Positions 25,949 to 35,744 of a stretch of DNA of 64,000 nucleotides are shown one piece after another (the stretch's first letter is position 1; every line of letters starts with the position of its first letter). Under the pieces are notes generated by a model that worked only from the letters and a program-made list of their open reading frames with translations, searched no databases and had not been told where the DNA came from. This stretch comes from Agreia bicolorata. GTDB lineage: Bacteria > Actinomycetota > Actinomycetes > Actinomycetales > Microbacteriaceae. The stretch is taken from positions 186,001 to 250,000 of the forward strand of contig NZ_JYFC01000001.1 in NCBI RefSeq assembly GCF_000938265.1, written 5' to 3'. Both the position numbers and the translations under genes were made by a program.

Positions 25949-26245
25949 TCAGGACGCGTGGAAGAACGGCACGATCAGGTATATGCCGAAGAGAACCGCG
26001 CAGCTGCACAGGGCGAAGCACGCCACCGCGGCGATCGTTGCCCACCGAGGTCGACCCTCCGGCTGGCCGCTCACGACGGTGACGGAGCCCGAAGGCGTGG
26101 TCTCGATGACGCCGGGCGAATCGTCGGCGTCGAGGCCGCGACCAACGTTCAACAGTCGCAGACCGTAAGCGAACAGGCTGACGACGACGGACGCCGAAAC
26201 GAGTGCCGCTGCTGCGACGATGGCGAATGCCGCCCAGTCGATCAT
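25949..26245 (-). CDS. Small membrane protein linked to the phosphate transporter
   Basis: A 98-residue protein with two membrane helices (about residues 5-32 and 68-93) joined by a Gly/Ser/Pro-rich, acidic loop. Its ATG overlaps the stop of the Pit transporter by four bases (ATGA), so it is cotranslated with it and may be an accessory subunit. No family recognised, and the function is inferred only from this coupling. Confidence 0.7.
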   Translation of the reverse strand: MIDWAAFAIVAAAALVSASVVVSLFAYGLRLLNVGRGLDADDSPGVIETTPSGSVTVVSGQPEGRPRWATIAAVACFALCSCAVLFGIYLIVPFFHAS

Positions 26246-27435
26246 TCGGCTGCCTGCCTCTTCTTCTTGCGGTTCTTGCGAGTGGCCTTGGGGGTGCGCA
26301 CGGCGCCGACAGCGGCGTCGACCTCGCTGACGACGGTTCCGCTCGTGACCTTGTCACGCGACGAGATCACAAAGATGGCCACGATCACCGCGAGACCGAG
26401 CACGGCATCGATGACGATACCGACCGGCCCGATGGTGACGAGCAGCGCTGCGACGGCACCGACAGCGGCGGCGGCCGGAAGCGTCAACAGCCAGCCGACT
26501 CCGATGCGACCCGCAGTGCGCCACCGTACAGATGCACCCTTGCGCCCCAAGCCGGACCCGATCACGGAGCCCGATGCGACCTGGGTGGTCGACAGCGCGA
26601 AACCCAGGTGGCTCGACGCGAGGATCGTCGCAGCCGTGCTCGTCTCGGCGGCGAAGCCCTGGGCCGGCTTGATGTCAGTGAGGCCCGTTCCCATCGTCTT
26701 GATGATGCGCCAGCCGCCCGTGTAGGTTCCCAGCGCGATGGCGAGGGCGCACGCCGCGATGACCCAGAACTCCGGTCCAGTGCCCACGGCCTGAGCTCCG
26801 GTCGCGATCAACGTCAGAGTGATGACTCCCATTGTCTTCTGCGCGTCATTCGTGCCGTGCGCGAGCGCGACGAGCGACGACGAGAAGATCTGCGCGTAAC
26901 GGAAGTTGCCGCGCCCAAGGCCTCGCCCCGTCGCAGGATCTCGGGTGATCGCATAGGCGAGCCGGGTGGCAACGAAGGCGACGACCCCCGCCACAATGGG
27001 AGCGACAAGAGCGGGAAGAACCACCTTCGACACAAGAACAGTGAAGTCCACGGCTCCGACGCCCGCACCGACGATAGCCGCTCCGATGAGTCCACCGAAG
27101 AGCGCGTGAGACGAGCTCGACGGCAGCCCGAAGAGCCAGGTGACCATGTTCCAGCACACGGCCCCGATCAGGCCGGCGAAGATCATCTCCGGCGTGATCT
27201 GGATTCCTCCGTCGCCCTCTTTGATCAGGCCGCCGGAGATCGTGCGTGCAACCTCGGTGCTCAGAAACGCGCCCACGAGGTTGAGCACGGCCGCCAGTGC
27301 GACGGCCATCCGCGGCTTCAGAGCGCCCGTCGCGATAGGTGTGGCCATCGCGTTGGCTGTGTCGTGAAAGCCGTTCGTGAAGTCGAAGAAGAGGGCCAGA
27401 ACGATGACCAGGACAACGATGAGGGTGAGATCCAC
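26242..27435 (-). CDS. Low-affinity inorganic phosphate transporter (PiT family)
   Basis: A 397-residue transporter with about ten membrane segments. The duplicated PiT signature is visible as FDFTNGFHDTANAMATPIATG at the start and LAHGTNDAQKTMGVI midway. It moves metal-phosphate or phosphate with protons or sodium. The C-terminus is a basic tail rich in Lys and Arg. The start is a GTG at 27435 with a weak GAGAGAG site. It is the first gene of a two-gene unit with the small membrane protein. Confidence 0.93.
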   Translation of the reverse strand: MDLTLIVVLVIVLALFFDFTNGFHDTANAMATPIATGALKPRMAVALAAVLNLVGAFLSTEVARTISGGLIKEGDGGIQITPEMIFAGLIGAVCWNMVTWLFGLPSSSSHALFGGLIGAAIVGAGVGAVDFTVLVSKVVLPALVAPIVAGVVAFVATRLAYAITRDPATGRGLGRGNFRYAQIFSSSLVALAHGTNDAQKTMGVITLTLIATGAQAVGTGPEFWVIAACALAIALGTYTGGWRIIKTMGTGLTDIKPAQGFAAETSTAATILASSHLGFALSTTQVASGSVIGSGLGRKGASVRWRTAGRIGVGWLLTLPAAAAVGAVAALLVTIGPVGIVIDAVLGLAVIVAIFVISSRDKVTSGTVVSEVDAAVGAVRTPKATRKNRKKKRQAAE

Positions 27436-27528
27436 CAGCGACTCTCTCTAGAGGTGCACACACGTTCGCGCAGCGGAAGTTCACCGCTTCTCTTCGCGAT
27501 GAGTTCACACACTATTAGGGTGTCTAGG

Positions 27529-27549
27529 GTTGCCCTGTTCACGGGCAAC
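27529..27549. repeat. Hairpin with the same stem as the pnp leader hairpin
   Basis: GTTGCCC, seven bases, GGGCAAC, in the divergent region between the Pit gene and the esterase gene. The 7-bp stem is identical to that at 9598-9616. It overlaps a possible plus-strand -10 box (TAGGGT, 27525-27530). Confidence 0.45.
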
Positions 27550-27622
27550 TAGATGATCGCATTCTTCGCTCCGCACGGTCAACTTCTCCGGCGGGTCCCG
27601 AACAGATGGACTTCAACCGCCC

Positions 27623-28489
27623 ATGCGCCGCCGGCTCGCCCTCGTGTGCGGAATAGTGATCGCGTCGCTTGCGCTCGGCGGCTGCCAGCAGTGGTCGACC
27701 CCTGACGTGACCGACCGCGTCGCCGACGCATCCGGAGCAGAACCGGCAGCCCAGGTTCTCGTCGGCGGCGTAACCTCCGAGGTCTTCTCGAGCGCATCCG
27801 AGTCCACCGACACGCAGGTGCTCTTCATTCATGGAGGGTCATACGTGCACGAAGCCTCGGCCCTGCACGCCCCGTTCTTCGACGAGATTCTCAGCAACGC
27901 CAACGCGACGATCACCATGCCGATCTACGCGTTGGCTCCCGAACACGGCTATCGGGTCGCGTACGCGCAGATGCTGGATGTCTACCTCGCGCTACGTGCA
28001 TCGCATCCGGATTCGCCGATCGTTCTGATGGGCGGATCGGCCGGCGGTGGCTTCGCGCTGGGTTTCGCGCAGAGTCTCGTAGAGCAGGGTCTCCCCCAGC
28101 CCGAGCGCATCGTGCTGCTCTCGCCGTGGCTGGATCTGACTCTCACGAATCCCGATATCCCGGCCATCGACACGAACGATATGCTGCTCGACCGAGACGC
28201 GCTCATCCCGAACGGGTTGGCGTGGGCGCACGGCGACGATCCCAGGGGCTACCGCCTCAGTCCAGTGAACGGTTCGCTGGCGGGGCTCGCGCCGACGACC
28301 GTGCTCGTCGGCACCAACGACATCCTCTACCCGGATGCGCTGACGCTCGAGGCCCGGGCGAAGACGGCGGGTCTCGACTTCGAGCTGGTCGCATTCGCCG
28401 GAGCGAACCACGTCTTCGCGATGTCCCCGGGCCGCCCGGGCGACGAGGCACGCAGCATTGTCGAGAAGCTCGTCAGGCCTCTCGACTGA
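27623..28489 (+). CDS. Lipoprotein alpha/beta hydrolase (HSL-type esterase)
   Basis: A 288-residue esterase with an N-terminal lipoprotein signal ending in LGGC (Cys about residue 21), so it is anchored on the outer face of the membrane. The hormone-sensitive-lipase features are HGGS in FIHGGSYVHE, the nucleophile elbow GGSAGGG, the Asp in GTNDILYPD and the His in GANHVF. It likely hydrolyses short acyl esters. Monocistronic, and followed closely by a convergent aldo/keto reductase. Confidence 0.87.
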   Translation: MRRRLALVCGIVIASLALGGCQQWSTPDVTDRVADASGAEPAAQVLVGGVTSEVFSSASESTDTQVLFIHGGSYVHEASALHAPFFDEILSNANATITMPIYALAPEHGYRVAYAQMLDVYLALRASHPDSPIVLMGGSAGGGFALGFAQSLVEQGLPQPERIVLLSPWLDLTLTNPDIPAIDTNDMLLDRDALIPNGLAWAHGDDPRGYRLSPVNGSLAGLAPTTVLVGTNDILYPDALTLEARAKTAGLDFELVAFAGANHVFAMSPGRPGDEARSIVEKLVRPLD

Positions 28490-28492
28490 GCG

Positions 28493-29332
28493 TCACTGTT
28501 CGTTGTGCGTGACCGGGTCCGCGCCGAACAGTCGGCCGTCGGGCCGCCCCAGAAGCGTGATGGCCTCCATCTCGGCCGAGGTCAGCTCGAAGCCGAAGAC
28601 GTCGAGGTTCTGGGCCTGCCGCACCGAATCCGCAGACTTCGGAAGCGGCACACTGCCGAGTTGAACGTGCCAACGAAGCACGACCTGCGCCTCGGTCACC
28701 CCGTGGGAACGGGCGGCCTCGACGATCACAGGCGACGCCAGCACATCTGAGCCCTTGCCCAATGGACTCCACGATTCCGTGCGAATGTTGTGCACCTCGT
28801 GGAATTCGCGGAGGGCGAGCTGCGGGAAGTATGGGTGAAGCTCGATCTGGTTCACGGCGGGCAGCACGCCCGTCTCCGACTGCAGACGGATGAGGTATTC
28901 CTCGGTGAAGTTCGAAACTCCGATCGACCGAGCCAAGCCCTGCTCGTGCAGCTGCACCATGGCCCGCCAGGTGTCGACGTAGCGGTCGTCGCCGGGGTTA
29001 GGCCAGTGGATGAGGTAGAGGTCGATGCGGTCGAGTCCGAGCCGGTCGAGCGACTCCTGGAACGATGCGAGCGTGCTGTCATACCCGTGGGCGCGACCGG
29101 GGAGCTTCGTGGTGACGACGATCTCATCGCGTGGAACGTCGGTGTTTCGGACGGCTTCGCCCACGGCATCCTCGTTGCCGTAGTTCACAGCGCTGTCGAT
29201 CAGTCGATATCCAGCTGACAGGCCTGCGCTCACGGCCGTCACCGCCTCGGCTCCCTTCAGCGGGTAGGTGCCAAGCCCGACAGCGGGGAGAGTGTTGCCA
29301 TCGGCGAGGAGGTGAGTTGGCGCGATCGTCAT
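28493..29332 (-). CDS. Aldo/keto reductase (DkgA-like)
   Basis: A 279-residue NADPH-dependent reductase. The active-site Tyr is in SAVNYGNED (about residues 46-54), Lys in VVTTKL (about 73-78) and the conserved His in LIHWPNP. The C-terminal cofactor segment LPKSADSVRQAQN is present. It belongs to the group that includes 2,5-diketogluconate reductases and methylglyoxal reductases; the physiological substrate is open. The ATG follows TAGGCT by six bases. It is divergent from the maltokinase gene. Confidence 0.88.
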   Translation of the reverse strand: MTIAPTHLLADGNTLPAVGLGTYPLKGAEAVTAVSAGLSAGYRLIDSAVNYGNEDAVGEAVRNTDVPRDEIVVTTKLPGRAHGYDSTLASFQESLDRLGLDRIDLYLIHWPNPGDDRYVDTWRAMVQLHEQGLARSIGVSNFTEEYLIRLQSETGVLPAVNQIELHPYFPQLALREFHEVHNIRTESWSPLGKGSDVLASPVIVEAARSHGVTEAQVVLRWHVQLGSVPLPKSADSVRQAQNLDVFGFELTSAEMEAITLLGRPDGRLFGADPVTHNEQ

Positions 29333-29338
29333 ATATCG

Positions 29339-29344
29339 AGCCTA
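29339..29344 (-). promoter_or_regulatory. -10 box (TAGGCT) of the DkgA-like gene, leaderless
   Basis: TAGGCT on the minus strand, six bases, then the ATG at 29332. Confidence 0.6.
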
Positions 29345-29388
29345 ACCATGTCTACAGCAACCCCCTGGGTGTCCGCACTCCCCCGGGG

Positions 29389-29394
29389 TATGGT
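29389..29394 (+). promoter_or_regulatory. -10 box (TATGGT) of the maltokinase gene, leaderless
   Basis: TATGGT, six bases, then the ATG at 29401. This fixes the start and excludes a long upstream extension. Confidence 0.6.
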
Positions 29395-29400
29395 CAAAGA

Positions 29401-30825
29401 ATGATCGCTGGTGCAGTCCGTCCTGACCGCCGTCCGACTACTCTCCCAGGCTGGGTTGCGCGCCAGCGGTGGTATCAAAGCGCTGCGCAGAGCGCAGAGC
29501 TCGTCCTCGTTGGCGAGTGGCTTCTTCCGGCTGCACCCGACGGCACCGCTTTCGTGACGCACCTGCTTCGCGATGGCTCGGGAGCGGCATCCACGCTCTA
29601 TCAGGTGCCGCTGGCCTACCGCTCGGCGCCCAGGCCCGACGCCGACGAGTCCACTCTGGTCGGCACCGTCGACGGCGAGGTCGATGGATCGTCGGCCACG
29701 CTCTGGGTGTACGACGCCCCGCACGATCCGGCCTACTGCGCTGCGCTGCTGGCCTTCATGCTCGATGGCGAGGTGAGCAGCGAGAGTGCGCGGTCATCGG
29801 GCGCCAGTGCCGCAGGGCATCGCCATCCGACGGCATCGCCCTCGACTTTCGCCGAGGCTCACGTTCTCCGCGGCGAGCAGTCCAACACATCGATCATCTT
29901 CGACACAGTGGATGCCACGGGCGAGCCGTCGCTGCCCGTCATCTGCAAGGTCTTCCGCACCCTCCACCACGGCGAGAACCCCGACATCGTCGTTCAGTCC
30001 GCGCTCGCCGAGGCCGGGTGCACGCTCGTGCCTCCCTCTGTCGGGTACGTCTCGGGCACCTGGCGGGCCGAATCATCACCTGACTCCCCCGTTGACGCGG
30101 GCCATCTGGCCTTCGCCCAGCGGTTTCTTCCGGGGGTGCGCGACGCGTGGCGCGTAGCCCTCGATGCCGTCGAGAGCCGTGAGGACTTCAGTGATCGGGC
30201 ACGGAGCCTGGGTGCAGCCACCGCAGAGGTTCACGCCGTGCTCGCAGACATCCTGCCCACTGTCGCTGCGACGGCGGCAGAGAGGGCGCAGGTCGCATCG
30301 AGCATGCGGGGGCGCCTGAGCGCAGCCGTCGCCGAGGTGCCAGAACTCGGTGTGTATTCGTCGGCCGTCGACGCCATCATCTCCGGTGCCGAGTCAGCCG
30401 ACTGGCCGAGGCTCCAGCGCATCCATGGCGATTACCACCTCGGCCAGGTCGTCGCCGTTCCCGATCGCGGATGGGTGCTTCTCGACTTCGAGGGCGAGCC
30501 GCTCCGCCCCCTGAAGGAGCGGTCTCAGCCTGATCTCACTCTGCGTGATGTTGCGGGCATGCTCAGGTCGTTCGACTACGTCGCAGGCTCATTCGAGCAG
30601 TCGCATCCGGGCGCCTCGGCCGACGACTGGGCCCGCGCATCCCGCACGGCATTCCTCGAGGGGTATTCTGCCCGTGCCGGCGTCAACATCGAGCGCTTCC
30701 GAGTTCTGCTCGACGCACTCGAGATAGACAAAGCGCTCTACGAATCCATCTACGAGGCACGGAACCGGCCGACCTGGTTGCCGATCCCCGTGACCGCGAT
30801 CTCCAGACTGGTTGCCCTGACATGA
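29401..30825 (+). CDS. mak: Maltokinase (Pep2-type)
   Basis: A 474-residue kinase that phosphorylates maltose for the GlgE alpha-glucan pathway in actinobacteria. The N-terminal cap domain opens with the characteristic LPGWVARQRWY (about residues 14-24). The aminoglycoside-phosphotransferase-like fold has the catalytic HGDYHLGQV (about 341-349) and the metal motif LLDFEGEPLRPLKER (about 360-374). No treS, glgE or glgB lies nearby in this window, so it is away from its pathway partners. Its stop overlaps the start of the oligopeptidase B gene by four bases. Confidence 0.85.
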   Translation: MIAGAVRPDRRPTTLPGWVARQRWYQSAAQSAELVLVGEWLLPAAPDGTAFVTHLLRDGSGAASTLYQVPLAYRSAPRPDADESTLVGTVDGEVDGSSATLWVYDAPHDPAYCAALLAFMLDGEVSSESARSSGASAAGHRHPTASPSTFAEAHVLRGEQSNTSIIFDTVDATGEPSLPVICKVFRTLHHGENPDIVVQSALAEAGCTLVPPSVGYVSGTWRAESSPDSPVDAGHLAFAQRFLPGVRDAWRVALDAVESREDFSDRARSLGAATAEVHAVLADILPTVAATAAERAQVASSMRGRLSAAVAEVPELGVYSSAVDAIISGAESADWPRLQRIHGDYHLGQVVAVPDRGWVLLDFEGEPLRPLKERSQPDLTLRDVAGMLRSFDYVAGSFEQSHPGASADDWARASRTAFLEGYSARAGVNIERFRVLLDALEIDKALYESIYEARNRPTWLPIPVTAISRLVALT

Positions 30826-32957
30826 CACACTTCCCCGATGCTCCCCGTGCGGAGCGCCACCCATTCCCGCGCACGCACCACGGAGACACCGTCGTCGACG
30901 ACTTCGAGTGGCTACGTGACAAAGACGACCCCGCCGTGCGCGCTTATCTCGACGCCGAGAACGCCTTCACGCAGGCGTCCACAGCGCACCTCGCCGACCT
31001 GCGGCAGTCGATCTTCGACGAGATCAAGTCGCGCACGCTCGAGACAGACCTGTCGGTGCCCGTGCGTCATGGTCGCTACTGGTACTACTCCCGCACGGTC
31101 GAGGGAAAGCAGTACGGCATCCACTGTCGGATCCCCATCTCGCACGACGACGACTGGACGCCTCCGGATCTCGCGTCGGACGACGCCCGCGAAGAGGTGC
31201 TGCTCGACGACAACATCGAGGCGGAGGGCACCGATTTCTACTCGCTCGGCAGTTTCGACGTCTCGACAGACGGGCGCCTTCTCGCATACTCGGTCGACAC
31301 GACGGGCGACGAACGGTACACGCTGTACATTCGCGACCTCGAGACGGGTTCCAACCGAGCCGACGTCGTGCCCAACACATTCCCCGGCGCCACGTTCTCC
31401 CCCGATGCGAGCGTCGTCTTCTACCCGACCGTCGACGATGCATGGCGCCCCGACACCATCTGGCGGCACGCTGTCGGCACCGACGCGTCCCTCGACATCG
31501 CCGTTTTCACCGAGCCCGACGAACGATTCTGGGTCGGCGTGGGGCTCACCCGCAGCGGCCGATTCCTCGTGCTCGACATCGCGTCGAAGATCACGAGCGA
31601 GGTGCGCATTCTCGACACTCTCGACTTAGAGGGCGAGTTCCGGGTCGTATGGCCTCGACGAGAAGGCATCGAGTACCAGGTCGAGCACGCGGTCATTGCG
31701 AGTGAAGACCGCCTGCTCATCGTGAACAACGACGGCGCCGAGGACTTCCACGTGGTCGACGTGCCTGCTGATTCACCCCGTGACGAGACGGCATGGCGCA
31801 CTGTCATCCCATCGCATCCCGGTCGTCGAATCGAGGAGGTCGACGCCTTCGCCGGCCACCTCACGGTCGAATACCGCCGGGACGGGCTCACCCGCGTTGC
31901 CATCATCCGGCTCCTCGATGGCGCCGCCCCGTTCGGCCCCATCGAAGAGATCCCATTCGACGAGCCTCTTTTTCAGGTCGGCACAGGCGGCAACCCTGAG
32001 TGGACTCAGCACACGGTGCGGCTCGGCTACACGTCTTTCGTCACGCCCTCGACGGTCTACGACTTCTCTGTCGCCGACGGAACGATGACTCTACTGAAGC
32101 GACAGGCCGTGCAGGGCGATTACGACCCCGACGATTACCGGCAGGAACGTGTCTGGGCGACTGCCGACGACGGGGCACGCATTCCCATCTCCCTCGTCAG
32201 TCGCCGGGTCGACGAATCTCGGATGCCACGGCCGACACTGCTCTACGGTTACGGCTCGTACGAGGCGAGCATAGATCCGGGCTTCTCGGTGCCCCGGCTC
32301 TCTCTTCTCGACCGCGGAGTCGTCTTCGCTATCGCACATGTGCGCGGCGGCGGAGAGCTCGGCCGCGCGTGGTACGAGCAGGGAAAGACGCTCGCGAAGA
32401 AGAACACCTTCACCGACTTCGTCGCCGCCGCCGATGAACTCATCGATTCGGGCCGAACCAGCTCGGATCTCATGGTGGCCCAGGGCGGAAGCGCGGGCGG
32501 CCTGCTGATGGGTGCTGTCGCGAACATGGCCCCCGACCGTTTCGCCGGCATCCTCGCCCAGGTTCCCTTCGTCGACGCTCTCACCTCGATTCTCGATCCG
32601 GATCTTCCGCTCACCGTCATCGAGTGGGACGAGTGGGGCGATCCGCTGCACGATGCCGAGGTCTACGCATACATGAAGTCGTACTCGCCCTACGAAAATG
32701 TGAGAGACGACATCCGTTATCCACCGATCCTCGCCGTGACGAGCTTGAACGACACGCGCGTGCTGTATGTCGAACCGGCCAAATGGACCGCCCGCCTCAG
32801 GCAGGCGGAGGCGCCGGTGCTGCTGCTCACTGAGATGACGGCCGGGCACGGCGGCGTGAGCGGCCGCTACGAACGGTGGAAGGAAGTCGCCCAGGAGTAC
32901 GCCTGGGTACTCGACCGCATGGGCCTTGCCTCCGTGGAGCCCATCAAAAATATCTAG
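30822..32957 (+). CDS. ptrB: Oligopeptidase B (S9A serine peptidase)
   Basis: A 711-residue cytosolic peptidase that cuts small peptides after basic residues. The N-terminal beta-propeller (about residues 70-400) caps a C-terminal alpha/beta hydrolase domain. The catalytic Ser is in QGGSAGGLL, the Asp in SLNDTRV and the His in TAGHGG. No signal peptide. It is translationally coupled to maltokinase by an ATGA overlap, an unusual partner. Confidence 0.93.
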   Translation: MTHFPDAPRAERHPFPRTHHGDTVVDDFEWLRDKDDPAVRAYLDAENAFTQASTAHLADLRQSIFDEIKSRTLETDLSVPVRHGRYWYYSRTVEGKQYGIHCRIPISHDDDWTPPDLASDDAREEVLLDDNIEAEGTDFYSLGSFDVSTDGRLLAYSVDTTGDERYTLYIRDLETGSNRADVVPNTFPGATFSPDASVVFYPTVDDAWRPDTIWRHAVGTDASLDIAVFTEPDERFWVGVGLTRSGRFLVLDIASKITSEVRILDTLDLEGEFRVVWPRREGIEYQVEHAVIASEDRLLIVNNDGAEDFHVVDVPADSPRDETAWRTVIPSHPGRRIEEVDAFAGHLTVEYRRDGLTRVAIIRLLDGAAPFGPIEEIPFDEPLFQVGTGGNPEWTQHTVRLGYTSFVTPSTVYDFSVADGTMTLLKRQAVQGDYDPDDYRQERVWATADDGARIPISLVSRRVDESRMPRPTLLYGYGSYEASIDPGFSVPRLSLLDRGVVFAIAHVRGGGELGRAWYEQGKTLAKKNTFTDFVAAADELIDSGRTSSDLMVAQGGSAGGLLMGAVANMAPDRFAGILAQVPFVDALTSILDPDLPLTVIEWDEWGDPLHDAEVYAYMKSYSPYENVRDDIRYPPILAVTSLNDTRVLYVEPAKWTARLRQAEAPVLLLTEMTAGHGGVSGRYERWKEVAQEYAWVLDRMGLASVEPIKNI

Positions 32958-33057
32958 GAATCTGCGCGCCGTTTACCCGTCATTCAGTGAGACGTGGTTT
33001 ATTAGGTGCAAACGCACGGAGGTCGCCCGAGCCTTCGGCATCACACCCGAGGTTGAC

Positions 33058-34014
33058 ATGCCTGTCAGAACCGCCGAGTACCCCCGCCCCGATCACTTCA
33101 TCCTGCACCTGAGCGACACGCATTTCATCGGGGATGACGGCCTTCTCTACGGGGCCATCGATGCAGAGGCCCATCTCGCCCAGCTGCTCATCGAACTCGA
33201 GGGTTCGAACTCGCGGCCCGAAGCAATCGTCTTCACGGGAGACCTCGCCGACAAGGGCGATCCTCGTGCCTACGAAAAGCTGCGAGCGATGGTCGAACCC
33301 GTCGCCGCGCGCCTGGGCGCCCAGCTCATCTGGGTCATGGGCAACCACGACAACAGGGCGTCGTTCAGGGCGGGACTGCTCGGCCAACTTCCTTCGATGA
33401 AGCCGATCGACAGGGTGCACGATGTCAACGGACTGCGCGTCATCGCGCTCGACTCGAGCGTGCCCGGCTCGCACTACGGCGAGATCACCCCGGAGCAGCT
33501 CGACTGGCTTGCCGAGGAACTCTCCTCCCCCGCTCCTCACGGCACGATTCTGGCGCTGCACCACCCGCCCGTTCCGAGCGTTCTCGATCTCGCGGTGCTC
33601 GTTGAGCTGAGAAACCAGTCGGCCTTGGCCGAAGTGCTCGAAGGAACCGACGTGCGCTCCATTCTGGCGGGGCACCTGCACTACTCGAGCACAGCTACAT
33701 TCGCAGGCATCCCCGTGTCGGTCGCATCGGCCACGTGCTACACACAAGATCTCAACGTTCCTGTGGGCGGAACACGCGCCCGCGATGGGGCGCAGGGATT
33801 CAACCTCGTGCACGTCTACGAGAACACCATCCTGCACACCGTCGTGCCGATCGGCAGCTACAGCACGACGTCGTACACGTCAGCCGAAGAGACGGCGCGC
33901 ATCCTCGAACGCGAGAACGTCGTGATTCGCGCGGCAAAGCCGACCGCGATTCCCATCGATCCGATTCTCACCGTGCCCCAGCTGCTGCCTCAGGAAGCCA
34001 CGCTCTCGTCTTAA
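33058..34014 (+). CDS. Class III phosphodiesterase-like metallophosphoesterase
   Basis: A 318-residue metallophosphoesterase resembling CpdA and Rv0805, which hydrolyse cyclic nucleotides in other bacteria. The five metal motifs are in order: [26 protein letters not shown] and GHLHYSS. The 2',3'- or 3',5'-cyclic nucleotide activity is inferred. A C-terminal tail of about 50 residues extends past the fold. The ATG at 33058 follows GAGG; the upstream frame adds 44 residues unlike the family. It lies 100 bases after ptrB. Confidence 0.83.
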   Translation: MPVRTAEYPRPDHFILHLSDTHFIGDDGLLYGAIDAEAHLAQLLIELEGSNSRPEAIVFTGDLADKGDPRAYEKLRAMVEPVAARLGAQLIWVMGNHDNRASFRAGLLGQLPSMKPIDRVHDVNGLRVIALDSSVPGSHYGEITPEQLDWLAEELSSPAPHGTILALHHPPVPSVLDLAVLVELRNQSALAEVLEGTDVRSILAGHLHYSSTATFAGIPVSVASATCYTQDLNVPVGGTRARDGAQGFNLVHVYENTILHTVVPIGSYSTTSYTSAEETARILERENVVIRAAKPTAIPIDPILTVPQLLPQEATLSS

Positions 34015-34027
34015 GCGATTCGCGCGC

Positions 34028-35650
34028 TCAGACGGATGTCTTCTCCCACGGCGCGGGGATCGGGAAGTATTTCTCGAGGAAGTCGACCATCAGTTCGGCA
34101 CGCTCGTCTGCGGGCACCTCGGGAAAGCTGCCGTCATTCAGGCAGAACAGGTCGTATTGACGTCGGCGAAGCAGAGCCGGGAGCCTACCGAGACCGCTCT
34201 TCAGAGTGGTGTCGACATAGAGCACCTTGGCGTCTTCTTGAGTGACGGCGTGACCTTGCAGAAGCGCGTAGTAGTGGTACAGCGAATTGGTGACCGAAAT
34301 GTCTGACTTCGAACGGAACCGGCTGGCGGCCGTGCGCCGGAACTCCTCAGGGAAGTCCGCCTCGAGGAGAGAGATGATGCTCTTGCGCAGCGGCGCGGGC
34401 GTGTGCTCGAGATGACGCGTGATGACGTGCCCGAACTTCTTCTGAAGAAGATCGCGGTTCACTCGGGCCGAGTTCTCGAACCCACTGCGGCTGGGATCGC
34501 TGAAGCCCAGGCCGATGCGGGTCGTCGCCTCGATGAACTTGGTGACGCCTCCCGATGAGAAGAACATCGACGGCGGAACAAGACGCCCGAAGAACATGTC
34601 GTCGTTCGAGTACAGAAAATGTTCGCTCAGACCCGGGATGTTGTGCAGCTGGCTCTCGACGGCTTGCGAGTTGTGCGTGGGCAGCACTGATGGATCTTCG
34701 AAGAACTGCTCACTGCGCATGAGTTGCACCCGGGGGTGTTCATCGAGCCAGGCGGGACGCGGCGAATCGGTTGCGATGAAGATGTTTCGCACCCACGGAG
34801 CGAAGAGGTACACCGATCTGAGGGCGTACTTCAGTTCATCGACCTGACGGTAGCGCGCGTCGGCCTCGTCGCCCTCGCCGACGACCACACCCTCCATGCG
34901 CGCAGCCCTGGCCTTCTGATACTCGACGTCGTTGCCGTCGACCCACGAGAAGACGAGGTCGATGTCGAAGGTGACGTCGGTGGCGTGAGGCTCGAACATG
35001 CCCTGAAAGGTGTCCCAGCTGCGGCCGTACAGCTCGACCGTCGCGGGGATGGCCTCGACCAGAGGCAGTTCCCGGCGGGTCAGCGAATTCTCGACCGGAC
35101 ACACATAGTGGTCACCCTCGATGCTCCAGAACTGCAATTCGATACCAGTAGACGATCCGTAGCTGAGACCGCCCAAGGGCTCGAGTCTCGGACGGAACAG
35201 TCGGAAGATCATCGCCGAGCGCTTCTCCGAGAGGAGGCCGTCCCCCAGTAGCACCGGGGGCCTCCGTCGTCCGCCGACCGTGCGCGAGTAGAACGGCTCG
35301 TCGGCGCAGGCTGCAGCGAGAGCCTTCTCGACACGTCGGCGCAACGGCGCATCGACCACGAGGACGGGGCGCTCGTCGTTGCCACGCACGAGAACGAAAT
35401 CGATGCCTCCTGCGATGAAGGCATCGCGAATGAAGAGCAGATCTTCGACGAGGGCCTGGTGCGGAGTCAGCGACGTGTTGATGAGCGTCGCAAGACCCTT
35501 CTTGACAATGACGTCGGGCCGACCGTGCACCTCGGGCCACGACCGAGGTGCGCCATGCACCCCCGTGGCTGCCGTGAAGAGTTCTTGGGGGGTGAAAGCC
35601 TCGACGCCTTCATCGATGTCTATGTTGTGGGTGGCAGAGCTTCCAGACAA
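34028..35650 (-). CDS. Stealth family sugar-phosphate transferase
   Basis: A 540-residue protein with all four Stealth regions: CR1 DLVFSWVDGNDVEYQK (about residues 225-240), CR2 DELKYALRSVYLFAPWVRNIF, CR3 SEHFLYSNDDMFFGR with the DD pair, and CR4 near the C-terminus. Stealth enzymes join hexose-1-phosphate units in surface polysaccharides, like GlcNAc-phosphotransferase and capsule polymerases. No capsule cluster is visible here. The start is a TTG at 35650, the best of weak choices, with a possible -10 box TAGAAT at 35706-35711. Confidence 0.87.
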   Translation of the reverse strand: MSGSSATHNIDIDEGVEAFTPQELFTAATGVHGAPRSWPEVHGRPDVIVKKGLATLINTSLTPHQALVEDLLFIRDAFIAGGIDFVLVRGNDERPVLVVDAPLRRRVEKALAAACADEPFYSRTVGGRRRPPVLLGDGLLSEKRSAMIFRLFRPRLEPLGGLSYGSSTGIELQFWSIEGDHYVCPVENSLTRRELPLVEAIPATVELYGRSWDTFQGMFEPHATDVTFDIDLVFSWVDGNDVEYQKARAARMEGVVVGEGDEADARYRQVDELKYALRSVYLFAPWVRNIFIATDSPRPAWLDEHPRVQLMRSEQFFEDPSVLPTHNSQAVESQLHNIPGLSEHFLYSNDDMFFGRLVPPSMFFSSGGVTKFIEATTRIGLGFSDPSRSGFENSARVNRDLLQKKFGHVITRHLEHTPAPLRKSIISLLEADFPEEFRRTAASRFRSKSDISVTNSLYHYYALLQGHAVTQEDAKVLYVDTTLKSGLGRLPALLRRRQYDLFCLNDGSFPEVPADERAELMVDFLEKYFPIPAPWEKTSV

Positions 35651-35744
35651 GTAGATATCAAGCCTTTCCGAGCAGTACGGGGCGGCCCCAGTTTTCGCTT
35701 CAACTATTCTACCGTGCGTCCGCGACGCCGAACGCGATGCGTTA

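Noticed and set aside
27479-27542. Three GTTCAC words near the phosphate transporter gene, like a Pho box
   Set aside because: Their spacing (24 and 34 bases) does not fit the 11-base repeat period of PhoP sites, and PiT genes are often not Pho-activated.
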